64,000 nucleotides of DNA, taken from Salmonirosea aquatica (GTDB taxonomy: Bacteria > Bacteroidota > Bacteroidia > Cytophagales > Spirosomataceae). The notes below the pieces were generated by a model, which saw only the letters and a list, made by a program, of their open reading frames with translations, was not told the origin of the DNA and did not search any database. The position numbers were made by a program, and so were the translations under genes. Positions 55,240 through 64,000 of the stretch are shown piece by piece; the first letter of the stretch is position 1, and the number at the start of each line of letters is the position of its first letter. The stretch spans positions 3,330,501-3,394,500 of the forward strand of contig NZ_WHLY01000002.1 of NCBI RefSeq assembly GCF_009296315.1, given 5' to 3'.

Positions 55240-55662
55240 TCAATGCCCGGCCTTGAGGTAGCTCCAGCCTTCCTGCTGTTTTTTTACCAGTTCAGCGATG
55301 GCAGCGGGTACGAACGTAGCAGCGGGGATGAAATCCTTTTCGGCGAGGTTGTAGCGTTTCATCGTATTGCGGCAGACCGCAAACACCACGCCTTCTTTTT
55401 GCAGAGCCGCGATTTTATCACCCATCACCGCCTGATCTTTCTGTACCATCGTGAGCGCTTTGCCGTGCATGACGATTTCAACCTGCGTGCCGGGTAGTTC
55501 CTTCCAAAGATTACGAATCTGTCGGAGGATGACCGCGTGGTCGCTGGTGTCGGCACTCACCATATCGATTACCAGCCGATAGGGGGTACCTTGGGCCTGG
55601 GCGGGTTTTCCGGTTAGGAAAAAGGCTGCGAATAAGAAAAGGAGAGCGAATGACTTCTGCAT
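55240..55662 (-). CDS. Exported DsrE-like protein
   Basis: A 140-residue protein with a signal peptide (MQKSFALLFLFAAFFLTGKPAQAQ), which sets the start at 55662, and a DsrE/F-like fold (YRLVIDMVSADTSDHAVILRQIRNL, VEIVMHGKAL, VVFAVCRNTMKRYNL). The Cys in VFAVCRNTM is at the place used for sulfur relay in DsrE-type proteins. Exported single-copy versions are common in Bacteroidota and their role is not known. It lies downstream of a 246-bp stretch without features and the MarR remnant. Confidence 0.78.
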   Translation of the reverse strand: MQKSFALLFLFAAFFLTGKPAQAQGTPYRLVIDMVSADTSDHAVILRQIRNLWKELPGTQVEIVMHGKALTMVQKDQAVMGDKIAALQKEGVVFAVCRNTMKRYNLAEKDFIPAATFVPAAIAELVKKQQEGWSYLKAGH

Positions 55663-55908
55663 AGCCTGGTTATTTGGGTTGATAGTAAGATCACCTATTT
55701 GGAAAGCATATGCAAGTAATGGAAAGTTACGGAACATGCAATGGGGGTGGTTTTGAAATGAATGCAATCAGTTCAGAATGCCTGTCCTGCCTACCCCCAG
55801 CTCATAAATCCCTTGATCTCGGGTAGCATAGCGGATCCCCTAATAAGTGGTCTCCTTTCCAGTGGGTGGGATCTACCAGGGGAGTTACAAGAATTGTGAA
55901 ATTCAAAT

Positions 55909-56096
55909 ATGCTGGATCGGATGAAAATGAGGGAGCTGGCCCGCGCATTCAAGAATGAACGGGATAAGCGGTCAAAACGGATCCGGTTGACTGAAAACGG
56001 GAAAAAGTCTTAGCGGCGGGCCGGGAAATTATCGGTACATTAGCCCATGTGATGCTTTTTGAAATGCCGGAGGATAACAAGCGGCTGTGTGTATAA
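55909..56096 (+). pseudogene. MarR family regulator, C-terminal remnant
   Basis: From ATG 55909 the frame reads MLDRMKMRELARAF, then NERDKRSKRIRLTENGKK, which is the recognition helix and wing of a MarR repressor. It stops at 56013. One frame over, directly after GKK, follows VLAAGREIIGTLAHVMLFEM and a stop at 56096, the usual C-terminal dimer helix. The break falls in a run of five A where six would restore the frame. The first two thirds of a MarR protein are absent upstream, where an in-frame TGA occurs. This is a dead fragment. The remaining 618-bp gap around it (55663-55908 and 56097-56280) shows nothing else I can name. Confidence 0.7.
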
Positions 56097-56280
56097 TTGT
56101 TAAAAAACGTAGAAACGAAGTTTTCTGAGCTATGGCCCCAGCATTAATAGGTGAAAATAGCTGAAATTTATGGCGAAGTGATCGGTGAATAATGGGCCAA
56201 TCTGTTACCGTACCCTGGTCTTTCATTTTTCGCACATTCCATAAAGCCCCGGTACAAATTACAATCCTCAGAAGAATCAT

Positions 56281-56790
56281 ATGAGCCAGTATGTGAGCGT
56301 AATCGGTCAAACCATAGCAGTATATCTGCTGTTGGTCGTTTCTTTGCGGCTTTCAGGGCGCCGGGAACTCACACAACTGTCTGTATTGGATTTGGTGTTT
56401 ATCCTCCTCATCAGCAATGCCCTGCAAAACGCCATGGTAGGAAGCCTGCATGATTTTATCGGGGGACTTCTGGCCGCGGCGGCTTTATTCGTGGTGAATA
56501 TCATTTTGAAGAAAATCCTGTTCCGTCACGGGAAGCTGCAAAAACTGGTAGAAGGCGAATCCATCACTTTGATTTACAAAGGTACCCTGCAATACAAGAA
56601 CCTTGAAAAAGCCCAGATTACGGAGCCCGAACTGGAGGCCGCTGCCCGTGAGCATGGCGTTGATTCTATCAAAAAAGTAGATTTGGCCGTTCTGGAAACC
56701 GATGGCAATGTGAGCATAATGTCGCATAAGTTTACCCACAAGTCAAGTCACAAACGACGGAAGCACAAACCCCTCATAAAAAGTACCTAA
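56281..56790 (+). CDS. DUF421 (YetF/YcaP-like) membrane protein
   Basis: A 169-residue inner-membrane protein. Three helices occupy the first 85 residues (GQTIAVYLLLVVSLRLSG, LDLVFILLISNALQNAM, FIGGLLAAAALFVVNIIL), followed by the cytoplasmic DUF421 domain (KLVEGESITLIYKGTLQYKNL, AREHGVDSIKKVDLAVLETDG). The tail is very basic (HKSSHKRRKHK). The GRRELTQLSVLD loop is typical of the family. Relatives are linked to envelope stress or spore proteins, but the molecular role is unknown. Confidence 0.85.
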   Translation: MSQYVSVIGQTIAVYLLLVVSLRLSGRRELTQLSVLDLVFILLISNALQNAMVGSLHDFIGGLLAAAALFVVNIILKKILFRHGKLQKLVEGESITLIYKGTLQYKNLEKAQITEPELEAAAREHGVDSIKKVDLAVLETDGNVSIMSHKFTHKSSHKRRKHKPLIKST

Positions 56791-56880
56791 AGCCAATTGC
56801 ATCGGTCCGTATCAGGTACCTTTTTCGGATATTCCCTAAAACCTTGCGAACTTTGGCTTCCAATCAAAATTGAGCTACTC

Positions 56881-58218
56881 TTGAAACTCTGGCAAAAAGA
56901 AAATACCATTACCTCCGAAAAAATTGAACGCTTCACCGTTGGGCGCGACCGCGAACTGGACGCACATCTGGCCGAGTTCGATGTATTGGGCAACCTTGCC
57001 CATGCGATCATGCTCGAGTCCATCGCCTTGCTCACTGCTGACGAACTGGCCGAACTGAAAACAGAACTCAAGGCCATTTATCAAAAGGTTCAGGCCGGAG
57101 AATTCGAAATAGAAGAAGGCGTGGAAGACGTGCACTCGCAGGTTGAACTCCTTCTGACGCGCAAGCTGGGTGATACCGGCAAGAAAATCCATAGCGGTCG
57201 CTCGCGCAATGACCAGGTACTGGTGGACTTGAAACTCTATGTCCGTGACCGTTTGAAGCGGACTGTGGAAGCCACCGAAAAACTATTCAAAGCATTGAAC
57301 GCCCGGGCTGAGCAGCACAAAGACGATCTGTTGCCCGGCTACACGCACTTGCAGATCGCCATGCCGTCGTCTTTTGGCCTGTGGTTTGGAGCCTACGCCG
57401 AGGGACTCATCGATGATGTGGTCCAATTGAATGCGGCCTACCGGCTCGCCAACCGCAATCCGCTGGGCTCAGGCGCGGGCTACGGCTCGTCGTTTCCGCT
57501 CAACCGTATCCTGACCACCAAACTGCTGGGCTTCGAAGGTATGCATCATAATGTGGTATATGCCCAAATGAGCCGCGGCCGTACCGAGCAGGCCGCTCTG
57601 ACGGCCCTCGCCTCGCTGGCGGCTACGGTGTCGCGGCTGGCGATGGATGTGTGCCTGTACAATAGCCAGAATTTCGGCTTCATCGTACTGCCTGACGCTC
57701 TGACGACGGGTAGCAGCATCATGCCACACAAGAAAAACCCCGACGTGGCCGAACTCCTGCGGGCCAAAACCAACCGCCTGAAAGCCCTACCGATGGAAGT
57801 GACATTGGTCTTGAGCAACCTACCCTCGGGCTACCACCGCGATATGCAACTTTTGAAGGAAATCCTGATGCCTGCTTTCGACGAAATTCTGGATTGTCTG
57901 GATGTGGCCACGTTCATGCTGGAGAATATGGAAGTAAAAACCAATCTGCTGGATGAAGCCCGCTACGATCTGCTGTTCAGCGTGGAGCGTGTCAATGAGC
58001 TGGTGATGCAGGGGGTACCTTTCCGCGATGCCTACCGGCAGGTAGGTAGGGAAATTGGTGAAGGTACCTACCAACCGCCCCGCAACCTCAAACACATCCA
58101 CGAAGGCAGCATCGGCAACCTCAATCTTGCGGAAATAAATCAGCGTATGGCAAACGAACTGGCGCGTTTTGAGTTTGATCAGGTAGAAACGGCTTTTCAA
58201 AACTTACTCGAAGCGTGA
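56881..58218 (+). CDS. argH: Argininosuccinate lyase
   Basis: The last step of arginine synthesis, splitting argininosuccinate to arginine and fumarate. The fumarase-family signature GSSIMPHKKNP is at 277-287, with the catalytic Ser in its flexible loop. HSGRSRNDQV near residue 105 and TVGRDRELDAHLAEFD at the N-terminus are conserved substrate contacts. The start is a TTG at 56881 giving MKLWQKEN, the usual beginning in Bacteroidota; no in-frame ATG fits. The length is 445 aa. Its TGA overlaps the GTG start of the next gene (GTGA), so the two are coupled. Confidence 0.93.
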   Translation: MKLWQKENTITSEKIERFTVGRDRELDAHLAEFDVLGNLAHAIMLESIALLTADELAELKTELKAIYQKVQAGEFEIEEGVEDVHSQVELLLTRKLGDTGKKIHSGRSRNDQVLVDLKLYVRDRLKRTVEATEKLFKALNARAEQHKDDLLPGYTHLQIAMPSSFGLWFGAYAEGLIDDVVQLNAAYRLANRNPLGSGAGYGSSFPLNRILTTKLLGFEGMHHNVVYAQMSRGRTEQAALTALASLAATVSRLAMDVCLYNSQNFGFIVLPDALTTGSSIMPHKKNPDVAELLRAKTNRLKALPMEVTLVLSNLPSGYHRDMQLLKEILMPAFDEILDCLDVATFMLENMEVKTNLLDEARYDLLFSVERVNELVMQGVPFRDAYRQVGREIGEGTYQPPRNLKHIHEGSIGNLNLAEINQRMANELARFEFDQVETAFQNLLEA

Positions 58219-59744
58219 TTCATTTCAGGAAAATCTGGCTGGGAGGTACCCTCCTGGCGGTAGGTACCCTGACGTACTGGTCGTGCGGGACCGGGCAGAA
58301 ACCCAAAGGCGAGGTGCTGGCCCGGCAGTACTGTGCGGGTTGCCATGTGTTTCCCGAGCCCTCCCTGCTCGACAAAAAAACCTGGGTAGAAGGGGCGCTG
58401 CCCTACATGGCTTCCTGGATGGGCGTGCACGTTGCGAAAGACGATTCTGCCATTTTTCAAAACTTTGAGCAGCAACTACGCACCGAAGAACTGGGCGTTT
58501 TCCCCAAGGTACCAGTAGTCAGCGAAGAGGAATGGGCAAGTATAGTGGACTATTACGCCCAAAATGCGCCTGAAACCTTGCCGCGACCTAATCGTGACAC
58601 GCTTCAGCCCTTGAAAAACTTTCGATTGAGGCATACCCTGAGTCCTGTTACAGCCACGGTCACGGCGGTTCGCTACGATCCGTACAGCCGTCAGGTCTGG
58701 ACCAGCCACCGATCGGGAGCCATGTATGTCATGGATAATAAGCTGCGGGTGATCGACTCCCTGTTCAATTTCGAAAGCCCTTTTTCGGACTTTAAGTCTC
58801 GGGAAGGAAGTAGCTGGAACCTGCTGAGCATGGGCTACATGGACCCCAACGACGAGGCGAAGGGTACCCTGGTTTCGATCCGGAAGGCAAACGGGAACTG
58901 GCGGGGCAAGCGTGTCATTGCGGAGTTGCAGAGACCCGTTCAAGCTACCTACGCCGATGTGGATGAGGATGGCCGCGAAGATGTGATAATTTGTGAATAC
59001 GGTAATTATACGGGTAAACTGGCGTGGTATGCCGCTACTGCGACGGATTCCATGACCAGGCATGTGGTAGAAACCCGCCCCGGCGCCCGCATGACGTACT
59101 GGGAAGACTACGATGGTGATGGACGCTCGGACCTGTGGGTACTCTGGGCGCAGGGCGACGAGCAGATCGCGGTGTACCTCAATGGAGGTAAGGGCAATTT
59201 TGCCAAGAAAATCCTGTTGCGTTTCCCGCCTTCGTATGGCTCAGGTACCTTTGAGCTGGCGGATTTTAACCAGGATGGTAAGTTGGACATCCTCTACGCA
59301 AACGGTGATAACGGCGATAAGACCTATACCTTGAAACCCTACCACGGGGTACGGATTTTCATCAACAAGGGAAAGGATAAATTTGAGGAAGAATACTTCT
59401 TTCCGCTCGACGGCGCCACGCAGGCCATGGCCCGCGATTTCGATCAGGACGGTGATCTCGATATTGCCGCCATTGCGTTCTTCCCGGATTTTAGTCTCGA
59501 TCCAGTGCGGAGTTTTGTGTATTTGGAAAATACCGGGAATAACCATTTCACCCCCCGAACCTTCGCTGACCCGAACCAAGGGCGCTGGCTCACCATGGAT
59601 GCCGCCGACGTAGATCAGGACGGCGACCTAGATTTATTGCTGGGGTCCTTTTATCTGGCGATTACACCTACCCCAAAATCTCTGCTCGAACGCTGGAAAA
59701 CGGAGAATAAGGGAGTACTTGTTCTGGAAAATACATTGCGCTGA
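58215..59744 (+). CDS. FG-GAP/VCBS repeat lipoprotein with N-terminal c-type haem motif
   Basis: A secreted protein of 509 residues. It starts with GTG overlapping the argH stop. The N-terminus has a membrane/lipobox stretch (IWLGGTLLAVGTLTYWSC, Cys24) and then the c-type haem-binding motif CAGCH (residues 40-44), in a short cytochrome-like region to about residue 120. The rest is a beta-propeller of FG-GAP/VCBS repeats with Ca-binding loops, seen five times: DVDEDGREDV, DYDGDGRSDL, DFNQDGKLDI, DFDQDGDLDI, DVDQDGDLDL. Such proteins are envelope-bound and may pass electrons or bind polymers; the role is unknown. Its coupling to argH looks accidental. Confidence 0.8.
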   Translation: MIHFRKIWLGGTLLAVGTLTYWSCGTGQKPKGEVLARQYCAGCHVFPEPSLLDKKTWVEGALPYMASWMGVHVAKDDSAIFQNFEQQLRTEELGVFPKVPVVSEEEWASIVDYYAQNAPETLPRPNRDTLQPLKNFRLRHTLSPVTATVTAVRYDPYSRQVWTSHRSGAMYVMDNKLRVIDSLFNFESPFSDFKSREGSSWNLLSMGYMDPNDEAKGTLVSIRKANGNWRGKRVIAELQRPVQATYADVDEDGREDVIICEYGNYTGKLAWYAATATDSMTRHVVETRPGARMTYWEDYDGDGRSDLWVLWAQGDEQIAVYLNGGKGNFAKKILLRFPPSYGSGTFELADFNQDGKLDILYANGDNGDKTYTLKPYHGVRIFINKGKDKFEEEYFFPLDGATQAMARDFDQDGDLDIAAIAFFPDFSLDPVRSFVYLENTGNNHFTPRTFADPNQGRWLTMDAADVDQDGDLDLLLGSFYLAITPTPKSLLERWKTENKGVLVLENTLR

Positions 59745-59818
59745 TTTCGACAATCTAATAGTCGGTGGTTTTCTGGCAAATTCGCTGTTCAATACAGGAA
59801 GCAGTAAAATACTTTTGC

Positions 59819-59854
59819 ATAAAAAACAGGGCCGGATATCCGGCCCTGTTTTTT
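59819..59854. terminator. Bidirectional terminator between convergent genes
   Basis: AACAGGGCCGGAT and its inverse ATCCGGCCCTGTT meet directly, flanked by A-run and T-run. It lies between the FG-GAP gene and the stop of susD. Confidence 0.92.
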
Positions 59855-59884
59855 AATTAACAACAATCAAATTAACCAATATCC

Positions 59885-61585
59885 TTAGGGTTGGTCCCAC
59901 CACACACGACCTGTGGCGTCCTGCAGGTCGCGGCCAAAGCCGGGCAGGGCCAGCATGGCATCGTAGGCTGCCTGCTTGTTGGTAAAGTTGGGATCACTCG
60001 GATTCACCAGACCAATGGGCGCCCGACGCGGAATGATCAGCGTGGCTCCGTTGTTGGTGAGCGTAGGCATAGGAACCACGGAATTGTCATTGGGAATGCC
60101 CGTCCGCTTCCAGTTGGCCCAGCCTTCGGTGGGTTGCTTTAGGAAATGCAGATAGGCCTGGCTGGCGATCTGGTTCAGTGCTTTACTGGCATCGAAGGCT
60201 ACTTCGGGCCGGGCCAGATAGGCATCAATTTCTGCCTGGGTTACCGGGGTGTAATTGGTGAGCTGAGCGCCCTGAGCAACCATATCGTACCAGTTGATCG
60301 AACTCGTAACGCCCATTTCGTACCAGGTTTTAGCGCTTTCGGCGGTGATACCCCGCGCAGCAGCCTCAGCCCGCATGAAAGCGAAGTCGGAGAACGTAAT
60401 GACCGGCAGATACGAGAAGCCCGTACCGGCGTTGCCATTAGCATCGGCGATGGTAGCGCTGAACAGACGCGGCTGAATGTACGATAACGTATCGATGGTC
60501 AATTGCTGGCCATTGGCCGTGATGGAACGAGGCGTATAGTATTGCTGCGTAATGGCGGGTAGTTTCACCTGATCGGGATTGGTGAAGCTGCCCACGTAGC
60601 GCCGCTCCGGTGCTTTGGTACCTGAGGGTAGACGATTGGCCGCAATCAGCAAATCGATGTTGGCTTGTGAGTAAGAATTAGGCGTAAAGAACGCGTCGAT
60701 GCGGGGGTCCTTAGTCTGCCACATAAAGTCCACGATGGGCTTAGGCGCACGCAGGGTTGTAGGGTCCCAGTTTCCTCCGCCGGTAAAAGCAGCATTGGCT
60801 TTGAACACCCATCCATCGGCATTGGAGGCCATTAGGTCGGCGGCGGGCATCGCCAGTACTTCCTTGATAATGGTCTGTGCCGTGCTGGCGTTTACTTTAA
60901 TCTGACGCATTGCGATTTTCAGTCGCAGGGCATTGCCGGCCTTAACCCAGCTCTGCGCGTTGCCGCCATAGTACTGATCGTATGATCCCAGACTTATCTG
61001 TGGAACAGTTGGGTTGGTTTTAAGCGTAGCAACGGCTTCTTTTATCTCACTATCCAGTTGGGCAAATATTTCCTGCTGGGTGTCGTAGCCGGGTTGCAAG
61101 GTACCCCCATAACGGCCCTGAAATGCTTCCGAATAAGGAATGGCTCCGTAGATATCTGATACGTAGAACGTATAGTAAGCCTTCAGAATCCGGGCGATGC
61201 GAATCATGTTCGTATACCGGGGCTGCTCTTCGGCAGGCATATTTTCAACCAGCTTTTCCAGATCGTAAAGCCGATCGCCGACACCGCTATAAAGCCGCCC
61301 GTACCGCTGGGAAAAATTGTCGAAGGTTTGCGTAAAAGCTCCCTGATTACCATTCAGCCCGGTGGTGTACTGAAGCCAGGGCATAATGCGACGGTAAAGG
61401 TCGTAAAAGGCTTCGAAGTCTTGGCCGTGAATGGCTATAGTGGCATTGAGGAACTGATTCTGGGGAGGAATCGCCGAAAGCGCGTCGGGATTGGTATTCA
61501 CATCCACGAAGTCCTGCTTATCGCAGGAAGTCACCAGGAATCCCGCGGTAGCCAGCAGCAAAATTTTATATTTTAAGAATTTCAT
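59885..61585 (-). CDS. SusD/RagB-type nutrient-binding outer-membrane lipoprotein
   Basis: The surface lipoprotein that captures a glycan or peptide and acts as a lid on its SusC partner. The lipobox is in LVTSC (Cys21), and the family opening follows as DVNTNPDALSAIPP. The TPR-like helical parts are seen in IARILKAYYTFYVSDIYGAIPYSEAFQ and NALRLKIAMRQIKV. The middle and C-terminal loops are rich in aromatic residues, as expected for ligand binding. The length is 566 aa. It lies 39 bp after the susC stop on the same strand. The ligand cannot be read from the sequence. Confidence 0.92.
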   Translation of the reverse strand: MKFLKYKILLLATAGFLVTSCDKQDFVDVNTNPDALSAIPPQNQFLNATIAIHGQDFEAFYDLYRRIMPWLQYTTGLNGNQGAFTQTFDNFSQRYGRLYSGVGDRLYDLEKLVENMPAEEQPRYTNMIRIARILKAYYTFYVSDIYGAIPYSEAFQGRYGGTLQPGYDTQQEIFAQLDSEIKEAVATLKTNPTVPQISLGSYDQYYGGNAQSWVKAGNALRLKIAMRQIKVNASTAQTIIKEVLAMPAADLMASNADGWVFKANAAFTGGGNWDPTTLRAPKPIVDFMWQTKDPRIDAFFTPNSYSQANIDLLIAANRLPSGTKAPERRYVGSFTNPDQVKLPAITQQYYTPRSITANGQQLTIDTLSYIQPRLFSATIADANGNAGTGFSYLPVITFSDFAFMRAEAAARGITAESAKTWYEMGVTSSINWYDMVAQGAQLTNYTPVTQAEIDAYLARPEVAFDASKALNQIASQAYLHFLKQPTEGWANWKRTGIPNDNSVVPMPTLTNNGATLIIPRRAPIGLVNPSDPNFTNKQAAYDAMLALPGFGRDLQDATGRVWWDQP

Positions 61586-61624
61586 GTTGCTTCTGATTTG
61601 ATATATGAATGAGTTAAATCGGGA

Positions 61625-64000
61625 TTACAGGCCAATGCTGACAGAAACCCCCAGGTTGCGGGTAAAGGGCAGACCGCCGTATTCCATAAATTCGCCCGCC
61701 CGGTTGCTGTACAATCCTTCGGGGTTGATGCCATCCTTCGCCGTACGGTACAGGTAGATCAGGTTACGACCCACGAGGCTTACCCGCATCGATTGCACTT
61801 TGGCTTTGGCCAGCAACGAGGCGGGTACGTTATAGCCCACTGATACCTCGCGAAGCGATACCCACGAATTTTCAAAAACGGAATACTCACGGATACCTGA
61901 GCCCCACTGCGTTAGGTTTTCATAGTAAGCATAAGCGGGGATTGGCTTCAGGTAGCCTTTTTCTACGGCCTCAGCGTAGCTCATACCGCCCAAGTCGATC
62001 GTCTGATCCGCTACTTTTACGCTATAGCCATCGGCCAGTACGCCTTCAGGAATGATACCGTCGTTGCGCACATTACCCTGTTCATCCGTAAACGTAATAC
62101 CCCCATTTTCGGTGTCACGGCCAAACAGACTGTTCTTGAAGTTTCCGTTAGACGAACCATACTGGTGCGTAGCCGAAGCCATCAGGCCGCCAAATTTGCC
62201 GTCCAGCTGGATATTAGCTGAAAAGTCACCAAAACGGAACGAGTTGATATTGCTGGCCAGGAAGTTTTCCATCATGGTACCTAGTTCTTTGGCACCCTGG
62301 CCGTACGAACCGCTACGCAGGTACGAAGGATAGCCCCCCGTAGTACCACTGGCGGCACCAATGACCTTCTGTCCGTTGGCAGGATTATCAATGGGATTGC
62401 CATTGGCATCCTTGGCCTGATAGGTAGCATAGGCGTAGGACGTAATGAGGGTACCATAGTCTTTCCCAACACGGGCCACTGACTGGATGTCAGCTCCGAA
62501 GCCCAGGCTCAGCTGGTAGGTGTCTGTACCTTCTACTAGTTCTAGTACCTTGTTGCGGTTACGGGTGAAATTCAGACTGGTATTCCATTCAAACTTACCA
62601 GCTTTCACAGGCGTAGCATTGATCAAAAGCTCGATGCCTTTGTTCTGGATTTTACCCGCATTAACAATTTTGCTGTTTACTCCTGATTCGGGTGTTGTGG
62701 AAAGGCTCAGGATTTCGTTGCGCGTCAGCTTGTTATAATAAGTGAAATCAAAGCCCAGGCGACCGCTAAAGAAACGAATATCGGCACCTACTTCCACTTC
62801 ACGGGCCAGACGGTTTTTCAGGCCGTAATTGGGTAGGGTGTTGTCCCGGAAGCCCGAGAGGTTGACCTGGCTACCATCGGCTTGCGTATAGGTACCTAAG
62901 GGGCCGTAATTTCCTGTCGAGTTGGTATTCCAGGCATCAGTATCGCCTCCAGTGTATCCAAAGCTGGCCCGCAACTTGCCGAATGACAACCACGTGGGCA
63001 GGTTGGAGATTGACTCGGTCGCGATCCAGGCCAGACCTACGGCTGGATATGAATAGGAGTAATCACCACTGCCATCGGCGTAGGTCAGGGTAGATGACCA
63101 GTCATTCCGGTAGCTGAAATTGAGTGTCAAGGCGTCCTTGAATGTCACATCACCATAGGCGTACAAGGCGTCGATCCGGCGGGAAGGGGTCAGGCTATTG
63201 CTATAGTTGAGCGTATTCTGTGTATTTGCTAATGTAAATACATCAGGTACCCTTAGGCCGCCATTGGTAGCTGCCCGGAAGTATCGGCCTCCATTCAAGC
63301 GGTTGGTTTCGCCTCCCACATTGAAACTGAGGTTAAAATCGTCTCCAAACTGGTGGTTGAACATCACGATCCCCTGAAAACGAGACTGGCTCTTGTTTTC
63401 GGTGTACTCACCGTATTCGCCACCCGTAAAGTTCGCATTGGGACCCCGGTTCATATTATTACCGGTATAGAGTTCAGTCTGGACATTACCGCGTAACAAA
63501 AAGCTCAGCCAGGGCGTAATGGTACCGTTCAGGTCAATGTTGCTACGGAACACTTTCTCATTACGCATTTGCTGATACTGGAACGTCTCGAACATGAATT
63601 GGGTGATACTATAGGGATCGTTGGCTCCCTGACGGCGTCCTCCTGCAACAGGATCGAGATAGTTATTCATCCAGTAATCGATGTCCAGCGAGCGCGGACG
63701 GTAATACACGAACCGGAAGACGGGGTTGTAATTACCACCCTGACGAATGGGGTTCACCATGTCATTGTCTGTGTAGTCGGCGCTCACGTCCAGATTAAAG
63801 ATTTTACCTATCTTCTGCGTACCCCGGATGTTGAAGTTATTCCGCTTCAGTTCGGTACCCGCGGGCATAATGGACGTATTCTTCAAATTGGAGAACGAAG
63901 CCCGGAAGGTACTGCGTTCATTGCCGCCTTCTACGGCCACATTGTTGTTAATGTATTTCCCTGTCTGGAAGAAGCTCAACGGGTCATTGGCTTTCCATTC
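61625..64000 (-). CDS. SusC/RagA TonB-linked outer-membrane transporter (partial)
   Basis: The C-terminal 791 residues of a SusC-type TonB-dependent transporter. The frame is open at base 64000, so the signal peptide, carboxypeptidase-like domain and plug are outside the window. Barrel strands are seen throughout (SFRNDWSSTLTYADGSGDYS, RLGFDFTYYNKLTRNEILSL). The typical C-terminal end is present: WVSLREVSVGYNVPASLL, RVSLVGRNLIYLYRTAKDGINPE and a final GVSVSIGL. With the SusD it forms one import complex. No glycosidase is visible beside it in the window. Confidence 0.93.
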   Translation of the reverse strand, partial: EWKANDPLSFFQTGKYINNNVAVEGGNERSTFRASFSNLKNTSIMPAGTELKRNNFNIRGTQKIGKIFNLDVSADYTDNDMVNPIRQGGNYNPVFRFVYYRPRSLDIDYWMNNYLDPVAGGRRQGANDPYSITQFMFETFQYQQMRNEKVFRSNIDLNGTITPWLSFLLRGNVQTELYTGNNMNRGPNANFTGGEYGEYTENKSQSRFQGIVMFNHQFGDDFNLSFNVGGETNRLNGGRYFRAATNGGLRVPDVFTLANTQNTLNYSNSLTPSRRIDALYAYGDVTFKDALTLNFSYRNDWSSTLTYADGSGDYSYSYPAVGLAWIATESISNLPTWLSFGKLRASFGYTGGDTDAWNTNSTGNYGPLGTYTQADGSQVNLSGFRDNTLPNYGLKNRLAREVEVGADIRFFSGRLGFDFTYYNKLTRNEILSLSTTPESGVNSKIVNAGKIQNKGIELLINATPVKAGKFEWNTSLNFTRNRNKVLELVEGTDTYQLSLGFGADIQSVARVGKDYGTLITSYAYATYQAKDANGNPIDNPANGQKVIGAASGTTGGYPSYLRSGSYGQGAKELGTMMENFLASNINSFRFGDFSANIQLDGKFGGLMASATHQYGSSNGNFKNSLFGRDTENGGITFTDEQGNVRNDGIIPEGVLADGYSVKVADQTIDLGGMSYAEAVEKGYLKPIPAYAYYENLTQWGSGIREYSVFENSWVSLREVSVGYNVPASLLAKAKVQSMRVSLVGRNLIYLYRTAKDGINPEGLYSNRAGEFMEYGGLPFTRNLGVSVSIGL

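Overview
The window looks like chromosomal DNA of a member of the Bacteroidota, most likely a Cytophagales (Spirosoma/Dyadobacter-like) soil or freshwater saprophyte. The grounds are a SusC/SusD pair, DUF6089 barrels, the Bacteroidota-type LptD/amidase/MlaD neighbourhood, GH97 and GH78 enzymes, DUF1080 with Gfo/Idh/MocA proteins, promoters of the TTTG-N18-21-TAnnTTTG type, and the general lack of Shine-Dalgarno sequences. GC content is by eye somewhat above half. A striking genome-style signature is the palindrome GGTACC, counted by eye about 138 times in 64 kb, in genes of every frame and between genes.

Layout. 1-4.7 kb: a partial acyltransferase, an outer-membrane barrel, a serine beta-lactamase-like hydrolase and an M48 lipoprotein metalloprotease. 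4.7-11.6 kb: a minus-strand run of DsbD, a trypsin-like protease without a signal peptide, a DUF2911 protein, two DUF6089 barrels and an NlpC/P60 hydrolase. 11.7-13.7 kb: an ABC ATPase, a PlsC acyltransferase and a GNAT enzyme. 13.7-18.3 kb: an AT-richer accessory island with a catalytically dead FGE-fold protein, a 957-residue LRR-Roc-COR-TIR protein, and a convergent two-gene unit of unknown small proteins. 18.4-25.3 kb: GH97, a PepSY membrane protein, an FAD oxidoreductase, a zinc-peptidase-like protein and a sodium:solute symporter. 25.5-30.3 kb: divergent lptD and amidase-mlaD. 30.4-33.7 kb: a Uma2-like protein, an acyl-CoA carboxylase subunit and a beta-hydroxyacid dehydrogenase.

33.7-43.4 kb is a sugar and glycoside section: a Tat-exported Gfo/Idh/MocA oxidoreductase with a HEAT-DUF1080-DUF1080 protein, and an alpha-L-rhamnosidase with an unclassified secreted protein behind a promoter that carries a perfect operator-like dyad. 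katG follows. 46.2-48.3 kb is a second accessory patch with a broken YhcG/DUF1016 nuclease gene and a cN-I type 5'-nucleotidase. 48.5-55.7 kb holds a TIM-barrel-like secreted protein, an M24 peptidase, a Fic protein behind a perfect 14-bp inverted repeat, a two-headed alpha/beta-hydrolase-SGNH esterase, a DUF1338 oxygenase and a DsrE protein. 55.9-56.1 kb carries a decayed MarR fragment. 56.3-59.7 kb holds DUF421, argH and a c-type-haem FG-GAP lipoprotein. The window ends in a minus-strand susD and partial susC.

The best candidate for an undescribed system is the FGE-fold / LRR-Roc-COR-TIR pair at 13.9-17.6 kb. It has the parts of an NLR-like immune module: a possible lectin-fold recognition partner, an LRR, a regulatory GTPase and a TIR effector. 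That assignment is inference. No tRNA, rRNA, CRISPR array, integrase or transposase was seen.
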